DNA from: VRUE01 sp963701265
GTDB taxonomy: Bacteria > Actinomycetota > Thermoleophilia > Solirubrobacterales > 70-9
Length of the DNA stretch: 64,000 nt
Assembly (NCBI GenBank): GCA_963701265.1
Contig: OY969581.1
Location: 620,001 to 684,000 of the forward strand
Direction: 5' to 3'
In this document: in pieces, positions 25,301-33,446 of the stretch
Numbering within the stretch: the stretch's first letter is position 1
Layout of the letters: every line of letters starts with the position of its first letter
Position numbers and translations under genes: made by a program
Notes under the pieces: generated by a model
What the model saw: the letters and a program-made list of their open reading frames with translations, nothing else
Database searches by the model: none
Told to the model about the DNA's origin: nothing

Positions 25301-26869
25301 CAGCGCTACATCGCCGGCGAGGATGCCGGCGTCTTCCGCGATGCTCTGGGCGTGCCGCCACCGGCCGGCCTGCCCGAGAGCTTCCTCGAGCAGTCCCCCG
25401 ATCCGCTGATCACCTTGGTGCGCCGCTACGCACGCACGCACGGGCCGTTTCCGACGGTCCAGCTCGCCTCCCGCTACGGGATCGACCCGACTCCCGCGCT
25501 GCGTGAGCTGGAGCGGTCCGGCACCCTCGTCCGCGGTGAGCTGCTGCCCGGCGGCGTCGAACGCGAGTGGTGCGACGCCGACGTGTTGCGCCGCGTGCGC
25601 CGCGCCAGCCTCGCCCACCTGCGCCGCGAAGTCGAGCCCGCCGGCCGCGACCGCTTCGCCCGCTTCCTGCCGAGCTGGCAGAACGTCGACGCTCACCGCG
25701 CCGCCGGCGCCGGTCCGGATCGATTGCGCGAGGCGCTGGTGCCGTTGCAGGGGGTTGCGCTGACCCCAAAGGTTTGGGAGGCGGACGTGCTGCCGCGCCG
25801 GCTCGGCGCCTACTCGCCCGCCTGGCTCGACGAACTCTGCACCAGCGGCGAGATCGTCTGGATCGGAGCCGGCGCCCGCGGCCGCAGCGACGGCCGCGTC
25901 GCCCTCTACTTCCGCGACGACGTCCGCCTCGCCGGCCCGCCTCCTGCCAACGTCAAGCTTGAGAAGCCGGCCGGTGAGGTCCACGCGGCGATCCGCGAGC
26001 GCCTCGCCGCGGGACCCGACTTCTGGCTGGACCTGCTCGCCGATCTCGATCACCCGCCGGAGGAGCTGCACAGCGCCCTCTGGGACCTTGCCTGGGCGGG
26101 TGAGGTGACAAACGACGCCTTCTCGCCGTTGCGGGCGCCGCGCCGCCGCGCCACGGCGCCTCCCGAGCCACGCGGCCGCCGCTTCGCCCGTCGCCGCGCC
26201 GCCGGCGCCGCGGTGCAAGGTCGCTGGTCGCTGACCGCGCCGCTCTTCGAGAACGCTCCGGCCGCCGGGCCGCGCCTGCGCGCGCAGGCCGAGCTGATGC
26301 TCGAGCGCTACGGCATCGTCACCCGCGAGACCGTCCTCGCCGAGGGCGTCCCCGGCGGCTTCTCCAGCCTCTACGCCGAGCTCGGCAACCTCGAGCTGCT
26401 CGGCACCGCCCGCCGTGGCTACTTCGTCGAGGGGCTCGGCGGCGCCCAGTTCGCCCTGCCCGGTGCGGTCGAGCGCCTGCGCTCGCTCCCCTACGAGGAC
26501 GGCTCCTTCCAGCTGCTCGCCGCCACCGATCCCGCCAATCCCTACGGCGCCTCGCTGCCCTGGCCCAAACCGGCGACCGGTCGCCGCCCCGCCCGCACCC
26601 CCGGTGCCCACGTGCTGATGCGCGACGGCTCCCCGCTGATCTACATCGAGCGCGGCGGCCGCGGCATCGTCCGCCTCGTCGAGCTGAGCACGGATGAGCT
26701 GACTGCTGCGGTAGGGGCTCTGGCCAAGGAGGTGAGCGCCGGCCGGTTGCCCAAGCTGGCCCTGGAGAAACTCGATGGCGACCCCGTAATCGGCTCCGGC
26801 CAGGAGGACGTTCTGCTCGAGGCCGGCTTCAGTCGCGGTCCCCGCAAACTCACGCTCGCCGCCCGGTGA
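22355..26869 (+). CDS. lhr: Lhr-type large superfamily 2 helicase
   Basis: This 1504-residue ATP-dependent helicase of the Lhr family (Lhr-Core plus C-terminal extension) acts in nucleic-acid repair. Visible motifs are Walker A APTGSGKT (53-60), motif Ia YVSPLKALSYD, DEIH (about 165), SAT in GLSATQRP, motif IV IIFVNNRRASERLA, HHGSLS, and motif VI QRVGRAGH. The winged-helix and C-terminal regions typical of 1500-residue Lhr follow. Start is TTG 22355. Oddly, a long perfect palindrome (23336-23406) lies in frame between motifs IV and V and encodes a Gly/Ser/Pro/Asp-rich insert. Confidence 0.93.
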   Translation: MAADAKQSAGSDPLAPFSAPVRRWFEASFEGPTPAQAGGWEAISSGANTLICAPTGSGKTLASFLWGIDKLSRENDRGNGVRLVYVSPLKALSYDIERNLRAPLRGIGADISVGLRTGDTPQKERRAMQKKPPDILITTPESLYLMLSSGVRKIFATTEAIIVDEIHAVAQSKRGSHLALTLERLEHLAEAETIQRIGLSATQRPLERIAQFLVGPKRECKVVDAGIAKELDLEIVVPVEDMAEPGAPAFPNEDGNPTEGEPLAHVRSIWPAIYPELLKLVQEHTSTIIFVNNRRASERLAKRLNELANGEGEHELPATEHAGANAPGADGSGPSGTPGESRPDGPDPSAPVEIARAHHGSLSHEERTVVEELLKSGQLPCLVATSSLELGIDMGAVDLVIQVESPKSVSRGLQRVGRAGHSVGDVSRGRIFPKFRADLLECAVVARRMREGAIEETVIPQNPLDVLAQQLVAMAALDEWEIDEVERLVTASQPFHELSREQLENVLDMLDGRYPSDRFAELRPRIVWDRAEGTMHGRKGARSLVVTNAGTIPDRGLYGVHLPDGRRVGELDEEMVYEARPGQTFLLGATTWRIEDITRDRVIVTPAPGVPGAVPFWKGDGIGRPAELGKAIGAFAREAVSRKPEELAAEYDLDRRAAQNLVAYLREQQTATRVVPSDETIVVERFRDEIGDWRLCILSPYGGRVHAAWGLALAAKIRAERELEADAIWSDDGIVIHLPDADEPPPADLVLIEPDEVEELVVGELAGSALFGSHFRENAARSLLLPRAYPGKRTPLWQQRLKSQSLLEVARDFPRFPVVLETYREVLRDVLDLPALGELLRDLHSRKLSLVEVETATASPFASSLLFDYVATYMYEGDTPNAERRAAALALDRDLLRELLGQEELRELIDPEALEDVEAQLQHRTEAGQAGDRDALQQVLRNLGDLTAAECEERVSEGYSAASMLEKLIDERRAALVRINGEQRYIAGEDAGVFRDALGVPPPAGLPESFLEQSPDPLITLVRRYARTHGPFPTVQLASRYGIDPTPALRELERSGTLVRGELLPGGVEREWCDADVLRRVRRASLAHLRREVEPAGRDRFARFLPSWQNVDAHRAAGAGPDRLREALVPLQGVALTPKVWEADVLPRRLGAYSPAWLDELCTSGEIVWIGAGARGRSDGRVALYFRDDVRLAGPPPANVKLEKPAGEVHAAIRERLAAGPDFWLDLLADLDHPPEELHSALWDLAWAGEVTNDAFSPLRAPRRRATAPPEPRGRRFARRRAAGAAVQGRWSLTAPLFENAPAAGPRLRAQAELMLERYGIVTRETVLAEGVPGGFSSLYAELGNLELLGTARRGYFVEGLGGAQFALPGAVERLRSLPYEDGSFQLLAATDPANPYGASLPWPKPATGRRPARTPGAHVLMRDGSPLIYIERGGRGIVRLVELSTDELTAAVGALAKEVSAGRLPKLALEKLDGDPVIGSGQEDVLLEAGFSRGPRKLTLAAR
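23336..23406. repeat. Long perfect palindrome inside lhr
   Basis: Two 26-bp arms (23336-23361 and 23381-23406) are exact reverse complements. The 19-nt centre itself holds CCGGC-GAAA-GCCGG, a 5-bp stem with a GNRA tetraloop. The whole unit would fold to a nearly continuous cruciform or RNA hairpin. It sits in frame within lhr, adding the segment GADGSGPSGTPGESRPDGPD between two helicase motifs, where family members vary. This resembles palindromic units known to insert into coding sequence. No second copy was found in this window. Confidence 0.85.
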
Positions 26870-26881
26870 GCGGTGCTCCGA

Positions 26882-27247
26882 TCAGCGGGCCCGGCCGAGT
26901 CCGATCAGGACGCCGACGTGCTTTGCGACGGCTTCAACCGTATCCGCGGATGCGTGGCCAAGCCTTGCCAGCAGCCGCGAGCTCGATGCGGAGCGGGCCA
27001 TCTCCGGCATTGCAAAGCTGACTCGATTCAGCCCACCTTCGGGAGGCTCCAGCCGGACGTGCAGTTTGCTGCCCCAGTCCGTAGTTGTGAGAGGGACGCC
27101 GATCAGCAGTCCCGGCGCTGAGCGGTTCATCTGGTTGACGGAGATGACGAGATGGGGGCGTCGGCCCCCTTGCTCGTGCCCCACCACCGGATCGAGGTTG
27201 GCGAGGTAGACCTCGCCTCGTTTGACCTCGAAGGCGTCAGCGTTCAT
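26882..27247 (-). CDS. MazF/PemK-family endoribonuclease toxin
   Basis: The 121-residue protein has the MazF N-terminus VKRGEVYLANLDPVVGHEQGG, RPHLVISV, LIGVPLTTT and a C-terminal AVAKHVGVLIGL helix. All are PemK/MazF landmarks. The conserved Arg after GG (GGRRPHLV) and the PLTTTD segment that form the RNA site are present. The start overlaps the antitoxin gene by 11 bp. MazF toxins cleave mRNA at short motifs. It ends 12 bp from the convergent lhr stop. Confidence 0.88.
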   Translation of the reverse strand: MNADAFEVKRGEVYLANLDPVVGHEQGGRRPHLVISVNQMNRSAPGLLIGVPLTTTDWGSKLHVRLEPPEGGLNRVSFAMPEMARSASSSRLLARLGHASADTVEAVAKHVGVLIGLGRAR

Positions 27248-27479
27248 CGACTGGACCGTCGAGGGGCATATCGAGCCAGGCTTTCATCTCCTTGTGGATT
27301 GCGTCCCCGTGCTTGCGGTAGGACTCATCCATCGAGGCCAGTAGCTCCTGCTCCTCCATCAGGTCCACGGCTGCATCAAACATGTCGGTCAAGCTCCGTT
27401 CCTCGAGCTCGGCCCGACGAGCGAGTCGTTCCTGCGTGCTGCGGCGCACGCGGATCATCATCGTCTCGGCAGCAGCCAC
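27237..27479 (-). CDS. MazE-like ribbon-helix-helix antitoxin
   Basis: The 80-residue protein starts at GTG 27479. Residues 7-35 (MIRVRRSTQERLARRAELEERSLTDMFDAAVDL region) give the strand plus two helices of an RHH DNA-binding domain, and the acidic C-terminus would neutralise the toxin. It overlaps the MazF-like gene. Upstream lie overlapping palindromes that could be its operator. Confidence 0.8.
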   Translation of the reverse strand: MAAAETMMIRVRRSTQERLARRAELEERSLTDMFDAAVDLMEEQELLASMDESYRKHGDAIHKEMKAWLDMPLDGPVDER

Positions 27480-27490
27480 GGATTGAGTCT

Positions 27491-27505
27491 ACAGATCTGT
27501 ATACA
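27491..27505. promoter_or_regulatory. Overlapping palindromes upstream of toxin-antitoxin pair
   Basis: ACAGATCTGT (27491-27500) overlaps TGTATACA (27498-27505), 12-26 bp upstream of the antitoxin start. These AT-rich palindromes stand out from the surrounding GC-rich DNA and are good candidates for RHH antitoxin binding. Confidence 0.4.
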
Positions 27506-27585
27506 CATTTCTCGAATATGTTCATTTCCGGCTAAGTCGCCGAGTGTTCGAGGTTCTCCCCCAATCGCAGGGATAATCAAAAGCG

Positions 27586-28287
27586 ATGGCAGATCGTGAG
27601 GAGGGGGTGGGGCCGGTTGCGCTGCTGCGCAGCGTGCCGCTCTTCGCCGACCTCGAGGAGACCGAGTTGGAGCGCTTTTCGCGCGTCGCGGTCGCCCGCT
27701 CGTTCCCCGCGGGCACCCGGGTCTTCCACGAGGGCGACCACTCGGACGCTTGCTACATCGTCCGCGACGGCAGCTTCCGCGTCACCCGCGAGCACTCCGA
27801 TGGACGGGCGATCACCCTGGCGAGCCTTGGCCCCGGTGACATCTTCGGTGAGCTGGCGATGCTCGACGGCGAGGTCCGTTCGGCCAGCGTCGAAGCCCTC
27901 AGCGACGGGGAGCTGCTCGCTCTGCCCGCCGGCGAGGTCCGGGCCCTGCTCGCCCGCCACCCCGAGATCACCGTGAAGCTGATCGCCGCCCTGGTGCGGC
28001 GCCTGCGCACCGCCAACGAGCGGATCTCGCGGCAGTCCTTTCAGACGGTGCCCAGTCGCGTCGCCGGCGTCCTCTCCCAGCTGGTCGCCGAGGAGTCGCC
28101 GCGGGAGGGAGAGGGCGGTGAGCTGACGATCCGCATGAACCAGGCCGACCTCGCCCAGCTTGCCGGCACCTCACGCGAGAGCGTCAGTCGCTTCCTCGCC
28201 GACCTCGAGCGTGCCGGGGTGGTCCGTCCCGGCCGCGGTCGCGTCACCGTGCTGGCGCCGGAGAAGCTGCGCAACTACATCTTCTGA
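27586..28287 (+). CDS. Crp/Fnr-family transcriptional regulator
   Basis: The 233-residue protein has an N-terminal cyclic-nucleotide-binding domain (LFADLEETELERF, FHEGDHSDACYIVRDG, GDIFGELAMLDGEVRSA). A C-terminal HTH follows (MNQADLAQLAGTSRESVSRFLADLERAGVV), matching Crp helix-turn-helix signatures. The FGELAMLDGEVRSAS segment keeps the Gly-Glu and Arg-Ser residues that contact cAMP phosphate, so cAMP binding is possible. No Fnr-type cysteine cluster is seen. GATAAT at 27572-27577 lies 8 bp before ATG, suggesting a leaderless transcript. Confidence 0.9.
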   Translation: MADREEGVGPVALLRSVPLFADLEETELERFSRVAVARSFPAGTRVFHEGDHSDACYIVRDGSFRVTREHSDGRAITLASLGPGDIFGELAMLDGEVRSASVEALSDGELLALPAGEVRALLARHPEITVKLIAALVRRLRTANERISRQSFQTVPSRVAGVLSQLVAEESPREGEGGELTIRMNQADLAQLAGTSRESVSRFLADLERAGVVRPGRGRVTVLAPEKLRNYIF

Positions 28288-28299
28288 GCAAGGCGCAGC

Positions 28300-30204
28300 T
28301 CAGCAGTCGGCCGACTTGGGGTCGGACGGGTCCTTGCTGACGTCGTCGTCGCCACCCCCGCACTCGATCGCCTTGTCGCGCTGGCCGTCGATCGCTTCGA
28401 TCGAGTCGTTGCCGCCCTTGCCGACGAAGGTGTCGGCGCCGAGGTGGCCGAAGAGGCTGTTGGCGCCGTTGTCGCCGATCAGGACGTCGGGCCCGTCGGA
28501 GCCCTCGAGGTCCTCGTTGTCGGCGAGGACATGATCGGGGTTACCGCAGCCGGGAGGGCCGCCGCTGCCGTTCAGCTCGACCCGCATGCTGGCGTTGGAG
28601 CGGCCGTAGGAGACCGTGTCCTCGCCGGGACCGCCACTGTAGTTGTGGCCCTGGCAGACCTCGACTGAAGAGACGAGCAGGTCGTTGCCGGGGCCGCCGC
28701 TGAGCTGGTCTGAACCGGGATCGGCGTAGAGCACGTCGCTGCCGTTGTTGCCGATCAGCGTGTCGGTGCCGTTGTTCGGGCCGTTGTAGTTCTCGCCCGC
28801 TTCCAGGACGTCGTCACCGGGGCCGCCGCTGAGCGTGTCGTTGCCGGCGTTGCCATTGGCCCGCGCTTTGACGCCGGCAGGGACGCTTTCGCTGATGTTG
28901 ATCGAGTCATCGCCGTCGCCGCCGGTAATCACCAGCAGGCCGGTGGCGGTGCTGGTCGGGCAGGAGACCGTTGCGATCAGACTGCTCCCCGAGGCGGACT
29001 GGCAGCCTTCGCCGGAAACGATCGGGCCGCTTTCGGAGACGGTCCAGGTGCCGTTGCTGAAGGAGACGTGGATGTCGTTGCTGCGCCCGTCCCCCTGCAC
29101 GATCAGGCTGCTGCCGTCGAGGCCCTGGTTGAGGATGACGAAGGTGCCGTTTGCGGGCGGACTCTCTTCGGCGCCGCAGGAGTGCTCGGTGGCGAAGCCG
29201 TCGCATTCGTCGTTGCCGGCACCGCCGAAGGCTTCGTCAGGACCGCCCATGGCATCGAGGTCGTCGTTGCCGACGCCACCGTCGATGCGGTTGAACTCGC
29301 CGTTGCCGACGATCATGTCCCCCTGGGGTGAGCCGACCACGTCCTCGAAGCCCTGCAGGGTGTCGTGCCCGTCGCCTTTGGAGCGGCCGGAGGAGAGGTC
29401 GACCGTGACCGCGCCGCGGGTGGCGCTGGCGTAGGAGACGATGTCGTTACCGCCGGGGCCGCCGTCGAGCGTGTCTTCGCCGCTGTCGCCGCGAACGACG
29501 TCGCCGTCGCCGTCGCCGCCACTGGCTTTGTCGCTGCCGGCGCCGCCGTAGACGAAGTCGTTATCTGCCCCGCCGTTGAGCTTCTTATCGTCGCCGGGCC
29601 CGCCGTCGACCTGGTCGGTGCCGGTCCCGCCTTCGATCTCGTCGTTGCCCTTGTCGCCAAAGAGGGTGTCGTTACCGGCGCCACCGTCCTCGTCATCGCT
29701 GCCCTTTTCACCGTTGGCGTAGTCGTCGCCGGCGCCGCCGAGCAGTTTGTCGGGGCCTTTGTAGCCGAGCAGTTTGTCGTCGCCGCCTCCGCCAAGGAGG
29801 CCGTCCTTGCCCTTGCCGCCGCTGAGCTCGTCGTCGCCATCGCCGCCCTCGAGGCGATCGGAGCCCTTGTCACCGTCCAGCTTGTCGTTGCCGCCGTCGC
29901 CGTAGAGCTTGTCGAAGCCGCCGCCGCCGTAGAGCTTGTCGTCGCCGGGCCCACCGCAGATCGTGTCGTTGCCGTTCGAGCCGCCGCTGATCCGATCGTT
30001 GCCGCCGCCGCCGTAGATCACGTCACTGGCCCCTTTGCCGACGAGCACGTCGTTGCCGGCGGTGCCGACGATCGTCGCGTGCTTGCCGTGGCACTGGGCG
30101 GCGCTGGCGCTCGCGGTAAGGGCGAGCGCGAGGAACAGCGCGCACGCGATGGATGCAAAACAGGTTGAGAAGAGGGAACGACCCCTGGCTGTCGATTGGC
30201 TCAT
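28300..30204 (-). CDS. Secreted RTX-repeat (hemolysin-type Ca2+-binding) protein
   Basis: This 634-residue protein has a signal peptide (to AASA near residue 35) followed by about 30 nonapeptide repeats of the GGxGxDxLx kind (for example GGGGNDRISGG, GGDGDDELSGG, GGPGDDVLEAG) in two blocks. The blocks flank a beta-rich segment around residues 350-430 (FVILNQGLDGSSLIVQGDG). Such repeats bind calcium and form parallel beta-rolls. The presence of a Sec-type signal and the lack of RTX type I secretion motifs fit Gram-positive surface use. There is no enzymatic domain. It is convergent with the Crp-like gene, 12 bp apart. Confidence 0.88.
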   Translation of the reverse strand: MSQSTARGRSLFSTCFASIACALFLALALTASASAAQCHGKHATIVGTAGNDVLVGKGASDVIYGGGGNDRISGGSNGNDTICGGPGDDKLYGGGGFDKLYGDGGNDKLDGDKGSDRLEGGDGDDELSGGKGKDGLLGGGGDDKLLGYKGPDKLLGGAGDDYANGEKGSDDEDGGAGNDTLFGDKGNDEIEGGTGTDQVDGGPGDDKKLNGGADNDFVYGGAGSDKASGGDGDGDVVRGDSGEDTLDGGPGGNDIVSYASATRGAVTVDLSSGRSKGDGHDTLQGFEDVVGSPQGDMIVGNGEFNRIDGGVGNDDLDAMGGPDEAFGGAGNDECDGFATEHSCGAEESPPANGTFVILNQGLDGSSLIVQGDGRSNDIHVSFSNGTWTVSESGPIVSGEGCQSASGSSLIATVSCPTSTATGLLVITGGDGDDSINISESVPAGVKARANGNAGNDTLSGGPGDDVLEAGENYNGPNNGTDTLIGNNGSDVLYADPGSDQLSGGPGNDLLVSSVEVCQGHNYSGGPGEDTVSYGRSNASMRVELNGSGGPPGCGNPDHVLADNEDLEGSDGPDVLIGDNGANSLFGHLGADTFVGKGGNDSIEAIDGQRDKAIECGGGDDDVSKDPSDPKSADC

Positions 30205-30363
30205 GCTCCCCCCATCGACCCGTTTTGGGCCGGCCTACACTTTTGATCGACGAACGTTCAAAAGTCCCTAGTTCGTCCGTCCATAGCTACTACCCGCGCC
30301 GGCGTTGAGAATCACGCTGAGCGCGACGCTGAGTCGGGGTTGGGTCAGATACGCTCGCTGGCG

Positions 30364-30768
30364 ATGCGGGGCGGTATCTACGTGCTCAACTTCTACTCGC
30401 CGGTCTTCGTTGACCAGCTCAAGCGCGGTCGCAAGACGGCGACGATCCGGGTTGGTGACAAGAGCAACAAGTACGAGCGGGGCCAGGTCGTCTGGATTAC
30501 CGTCGGTTTCCGCCACAGTCCGCGCGAGAAGATCTTCACCGCGGTAATCGACGACGTCGAGGTCAAGCGGGTCTCCGAACTCTCGCCACGTGACATTGAG
30601 CACGACAATCCCGAGTTCCGCCGGCTCGAGGAGGAGATCAAGTTCCTCGAACAGATCTACGGTCGCCCCGTTGCGCCCGACGAAACCGTGACCGTGATCC
30701 GCTTCTCGCAGATCGTCGAGCCTCCCGGCGCGCATTTCGGCAATGGGGAGACCCCGCATCACAATTGA
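30364..30768 (+). CDS. ASCH-domain-like protein
   Basis: The protein of about 134 residues contains LNFYSPVFVDQLKRGRKTATIRVGDKSNKYERGQVVWITVG. The K-T-x-T-x-R plus G-x-x-v segment is typical of ASCH/PUA-like folds that bind RNA or nucleotides. DDVEVKRVSELSPRDIEHDNPEF follows. The ATG at 30364 is assumed. A TTG at 30340 would add 8 residues, and neither has a convincing ribosome site. It stands alone between the RTX gene and the SRPBCC gene. Its target is unknown. Confidence 0.7.
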   Translation: MRGGIYVLNFYSPVFVDQLKRGRKTATIRVGDKSNKYERGQVVWITVGFRHSPREKIFTAVIDDVEVKRVSELSPRDIEHDNPEFRRLEEEIKFLEQIYGRPVAPDETVTVIRFSQIVEPPGAHFGNGETPHHN

Positions 30769-30800
30769 TCGCGCACTCCGCCTGATCCGCATCTAGATCG

Positions 30801-31274
30801 GTGGCCGACTACAAGTTCCTCACGACCTGGCTGCTGGAGGCACCACGCGAGCGAGTCTGGGAGGCGATTTACGACCAGGCGAGCTGGCCGCAATGGTGGC
30901 GAGGCGTCGAAGAGGCCGAGGAAATCACTCCCGGCGACGATGGCGGCGTTGGCACCGTTGCCCGCATGGTCTGGAAAAGCCTGCTGCCCTACCGGGTCGA
31001 GTTCGAGGTGACGACGACGCGGATCGAGTTCCCGCACCTGCTCGAGGGCGACGCGGTCGGTGAGCTGAGCGGGGTCGGCCGCTGGCGCCTCTACGAGCAG
31101 GACGGCGCCACCGCGGTGCTCTATGAGTGGAACGTCGCCACCAGCAAGGCCTGGATGAACCTGCTGGCGCCCGTTGCCCGGCCGATCTTCGAGTGGAATC
31201 ACGACTGGGTGATGGCCCGGGGAGGCGAGGGAATCGCCGATCTTTTGGGCTGTCGCCTGCTTGCAAACGGCTGA
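30801..31274 (+). CDS. SRPBCC-superfamily (START/polyketide cyclase-like) protein
   Basis: The 157-residue protein begins DYKFLTTWLLEAPRERVWEAIYDQASWPQWW, the hallmark first strand and helices of SRPBCC ligand-binding folds. GEGIADLLGCRL closes with the long C-terminal helix. GTG start at 30801. These proteins bind hydrophobic ligands, but no specific function can be assigned. It precedes groESL by about 115 bp and is probably separate from it. Confidence 0.8.
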   Translation: MADYKFLTTWLLEAPRERVWEAIYDQASWPQWWRGVEEAEEITPGDDGGVGTVARMVWKSLLPYRVEFEVTTTRIEFPHLLEGDAVGELSGVGRWRLYEQDGATAVLYEWNVATSKAWMNLLAPVARPIFEWNHDWVMARGGEGIADLLGCRLLANG

Positions 31275-31311
31275 GTCGCCGCCGCGGCGCCCGTCTCGCT
31301 ATCTTCTGACG

Positions 31312-31338
31312 CTGGCACTCTCACCTGCAGAGTGCCAA
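31312..31338 (+). promoter_or_regulatory. CIRCE element, HrcA operator of groESL
   Basis: CTGGCACTC, a 9-nt spacer, and GAGTGCCAA form an inverted repeat with 8 perfect arm pairs. This matches the CIRCE consensus TTAGCACTC-N9-GAGTGCTAA closely. It lies 50 bp upstream of the groES start. HrcA repressor should bind here and release it on heat shock. Confidence 0.93.
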
Positions 31339-31388
31339 TCCAGTTCGAACTTCTGAACCACCCCTGACCCAATGATGGAGGTATACGG

Positions 31389-31676
31389 ATGAAGCTGAAG
31401 CCCCTCGGGGACCGGCTGATCGTGAAGCCGATCGAGGAGGAGGAAACGACCGCTAGCGGCATCGTTCTCCCCGATACAGCGAAGGAGAAGCCCCAAAAGG
31501 GCAAGGTCGTTGCCGTCGGCGACGGCGCGATCAACGAGGACGGCACCCGCCGCCCGCTCGATGTGAGCGAGGGCGACGAGGTTCTCTACTCGAAGTACGG
31601 CGGCACCGAGGTCACCGTCGAGGACGACGAGCTGCTCGTGCTGCGTGAGTCAGACGTCCTCGCCAAGCTCGGCTAG
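31389..31676 (+). CDS. groS: GroES co-chaperonin
   Basis: This 95-residue Cpn10 caps the GroEL ring. It has KLKPLGDRLIVKPIEEEETTASGIVLPDTAKEKPQKGKVVAVGDG, containing the mobile loop (ETTASGIVLPD), and the C-terminal VEDDELLVLRESDVLAKLG. GGAGG lies 8 nt before ATG. It is controlled by CIRCE and followed 48 bp later by groEL. Confidence 0.97.
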   Translation: MKLKPLGDRLIVKPIEEEETTASGIVLPDTAKEKPQKGKVVAVGDGAINEDGTRRPLDVSEGDEVLYSKYGGTEVTVEDDELLVLRESDVLAKLG

Positions 31677-31724
31677 CCCAGCCGCCCAACCAGGACTTAG
31701 AGAAACAAGGAGGACTGAAAGCAC

Positions 31725-33368
31725 ATGGCTCACAAGGAGCTGAAGTACAGAGAGGATGCACGGGGGGCCCTGCAGGCCGGCGTCGACGCTGTTGCCGACG
31801 CGGTCAAGGTCACCCTCGGGCCGAAGGGCCGTTACGTCGTGCTCGACAAAAAGTTCGGCGCACCGACGATCACCAACGACGGCGTCACCATCGCCCGCGA
31901 GGTCGAGGTAGAGGACGTCTTCGAGAACCAGGGTGCCCAGCTCGTCCGCGAGGTCGCCACGGCGACCAACGACGTTGCCGGTGACGGCACCACGACGGCG
32001 ACGCTGCTGGCCCAGATCATCGTTCGCCAGGGCCTCAAGAACGTCGCTGCCGGCGCCAACCCGCTGGCTCTGCGCCGGGGCATCGAGACCGCAGTCGAGA
32101 ACGTGGTCGAGACCCTGCGTGAGAACCAGTCCAAGGAGGTGGCCGGCAAGGAGCAGATCGCCCGTGTCGCCGCGATCTCCGCCGGCGACGACGAGATCGG
32201 CAACGTGATTGCCGACGCGATCGAGAAGGTCGGCAAGGACGGCGTCGTCAACGTCGAGGAAGGCCAGACCTTCGGCATGGAGCTGGAGTTCACCGAGGGG
32301 ATGCAGTTCGACAAGGGCTACATCTCCCCGTACATGGTCACCGACCAGGACCGCATGGAGGCGGTGCTGGAGGACCCCTACATCCTCATCGCCAACCAGA
32401 AAATCGGCTCCGTGCGGGACATCCTGCCGGTGCTCGAGCAGGTGATGCAGGGTGGCAAGCCGCTGCTGATCATCGCCGAGGACGTCGAGGGCGAGTGCCT
32501 CGCGACGCTTGTCGTCAACAAGCTGCGCGGCACCTTCACCGGCGTCGCGGTCAAGGCTCCGGGCTTCGGCGACCGCCGCAAGCGGATGCTCGAGGACATC
32601 GCGATCCTCACCGGCGGCGAGGTGATCACCGAGGAGATGGGTCTCAAACTCGAGAACACCCAGCTCACCCAGCTCGGTAAAGCCCGCCGCGTCGTCATCT
32701 CCAAGGACACGACGACGATCATCGACGGTGCCGGCGAGGGCGACGACATCAAGGGCCGGATCAACCAGATCAAAAACGAGGTCGAAAACACCGACTCCGA
32801 TTTCGATCGCGAGAAGCTCCAGGAGCGTCTCGCCAAGCTGGCCGGCGGTGTCGCCGTGGTCAAGGTCGGCGCTGCCACCGAGACCGAGATGAAGGAGAAG
32901 AAGCACCGCGTCGAGGACGCGCTGCAGGCGACCCGCGCCGCGCTCGAGGAGGGCGTCGTCCCGGGTGGTGGCGTTGCTCTGCTCAACGCCCAGGCCAGCC
33001 TCGATCCGGACAAGCTCACCGATGATCCCGACGAGGCGACCGGAGCTCGGATCGTCCATCGGGCGCTCGAGGAGCCGGTCCGCCAGATCGCCGAGAACTC
33101 CGGCGAGGAGGGCTCGGTCGTGGTCAACAAGGTCCGCGAGCTGAAGGCCGGCGAAGGCCTCAACGCGGCGACCGGCGAGTATGGCGACCTGATCGCCGCC
33201 GGCGTGATCGACCCGACCAAGGTGACCCGCTCGGCGCTGGAGAACGCAGCGTCGATCGCCAAGAACATCCTCGTCACCGAGGCGATCATCGCCGAGCCGC
33301 CCGAGAAGGAAGGCGCCGCCGGTGGCGGAATGCCAGGTGGCATGCCCGATATGGGCGGCATGATGTAG
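31725..33368 (+). CDS. groL: GroEL chaperonin
   Basis: This 547-residue 60-kDa chaperonin has the ATP site GPKGRYVVLDKKFG, DGVTIAREVEVED and VAGDGTTTATLLAQ. The Cpn60 signature AATETEMKEKKHRVEDAL is also present. The C-terminus ends in Gly/Met-rich repeats (GGGMPGGMPDMGGMM). GGAGGA precedes ATG. In actinobacteria the GroES-linked copy is often one of two, and no second copy lies in this window. Confidence 0.98.
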   Translation: MAHKELKYREDARGALQAGVDAVADAVKVTLGPKGRYVVLDKKFGAPTITNDGVTIAREVEVEDVFENQGAQLVREVATATNDVAGDGTTTATLLAQIIVRQGLKNVAAGANPLALRRGIETAVENVVETLRENQSKEVAGKEQIARVAAISAGDDEIGNVIADAIEKVGKDGVVNVEEGQTFGMELEFTEGMQFDKGYISPYMVTDQDRMEAVLEDPYILIANQKIGSVRDILPVLEQVMQGGKPLLIIAEDVEGECLATLVVNKLRGTFTGVAVKAPGFGDRRKRMLEDIAILTGGEVITEEMGLKLENTQLTQLGKARRVVISKDTTTIIDGAGEGDDIKGRINQIKNEVENTDSDFDREKLQERLAKLAGGVAVVKVGAATETEMKEKKHRVEDALQATRAALEEGVVPGGGVALLNAQASLDPDKLTDDPDEATGARIVHRALEEPVRQIAENSGEEGSVVVNKVRELKAGEGLNAATGEYGDLIAAGVIDPTKVTRSALENAASIAKNILVTEAIIAEPPEKEGAAGGGMPGGMPDMGGMM

Positions 33369-33369
33369 G

Positions 33370-33441
33370 ACGCCTTCGGGCGTATCCTCGCCTCAACAGG
33401 CGAGTGTCTTTTCGAGAGGCCCGGCAGCTGCCGGGCCTCTC
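33370..33441 (+). terminator. Triple hairpin terminator after groEL
   Basis: Three stems follow in a row: ACGCC-TTCG-GGCGT (33370-33383), CTCGCCT-CAAC-AGGCGAG (33387-33404) with TGTCTTTTC behind it, and a perfect 28-nt palindrome (33414-33441, arms GAGAGGCCCGGCAG). The second has the T-rich tail of an intrinsic terminator. The third is symmetric and can also end the convergent gene at 33447. Confidence 0.8.
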
Positions 33442-33446
33442 GCGTT

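Noticed and set aside
28300..30204. Regular DNA repeats resembling a CRISPR array
   Set aside because: The period follows nonapeptide codons of an RTX protein. There are no identical repeats with unique spacers and no cas genes.
31650..33059. Minus-strand frame of 469 codons opposite groEL
   Set aside because: Classic GC-skew shadow of groEL, which has every expected motif.
33370..33441. Three hairpins as a CRISPR or REP cluster
   Set aside because: The stems differ in sequence and lie exactly between convergent gene ends, so termination is the simpler explanation.
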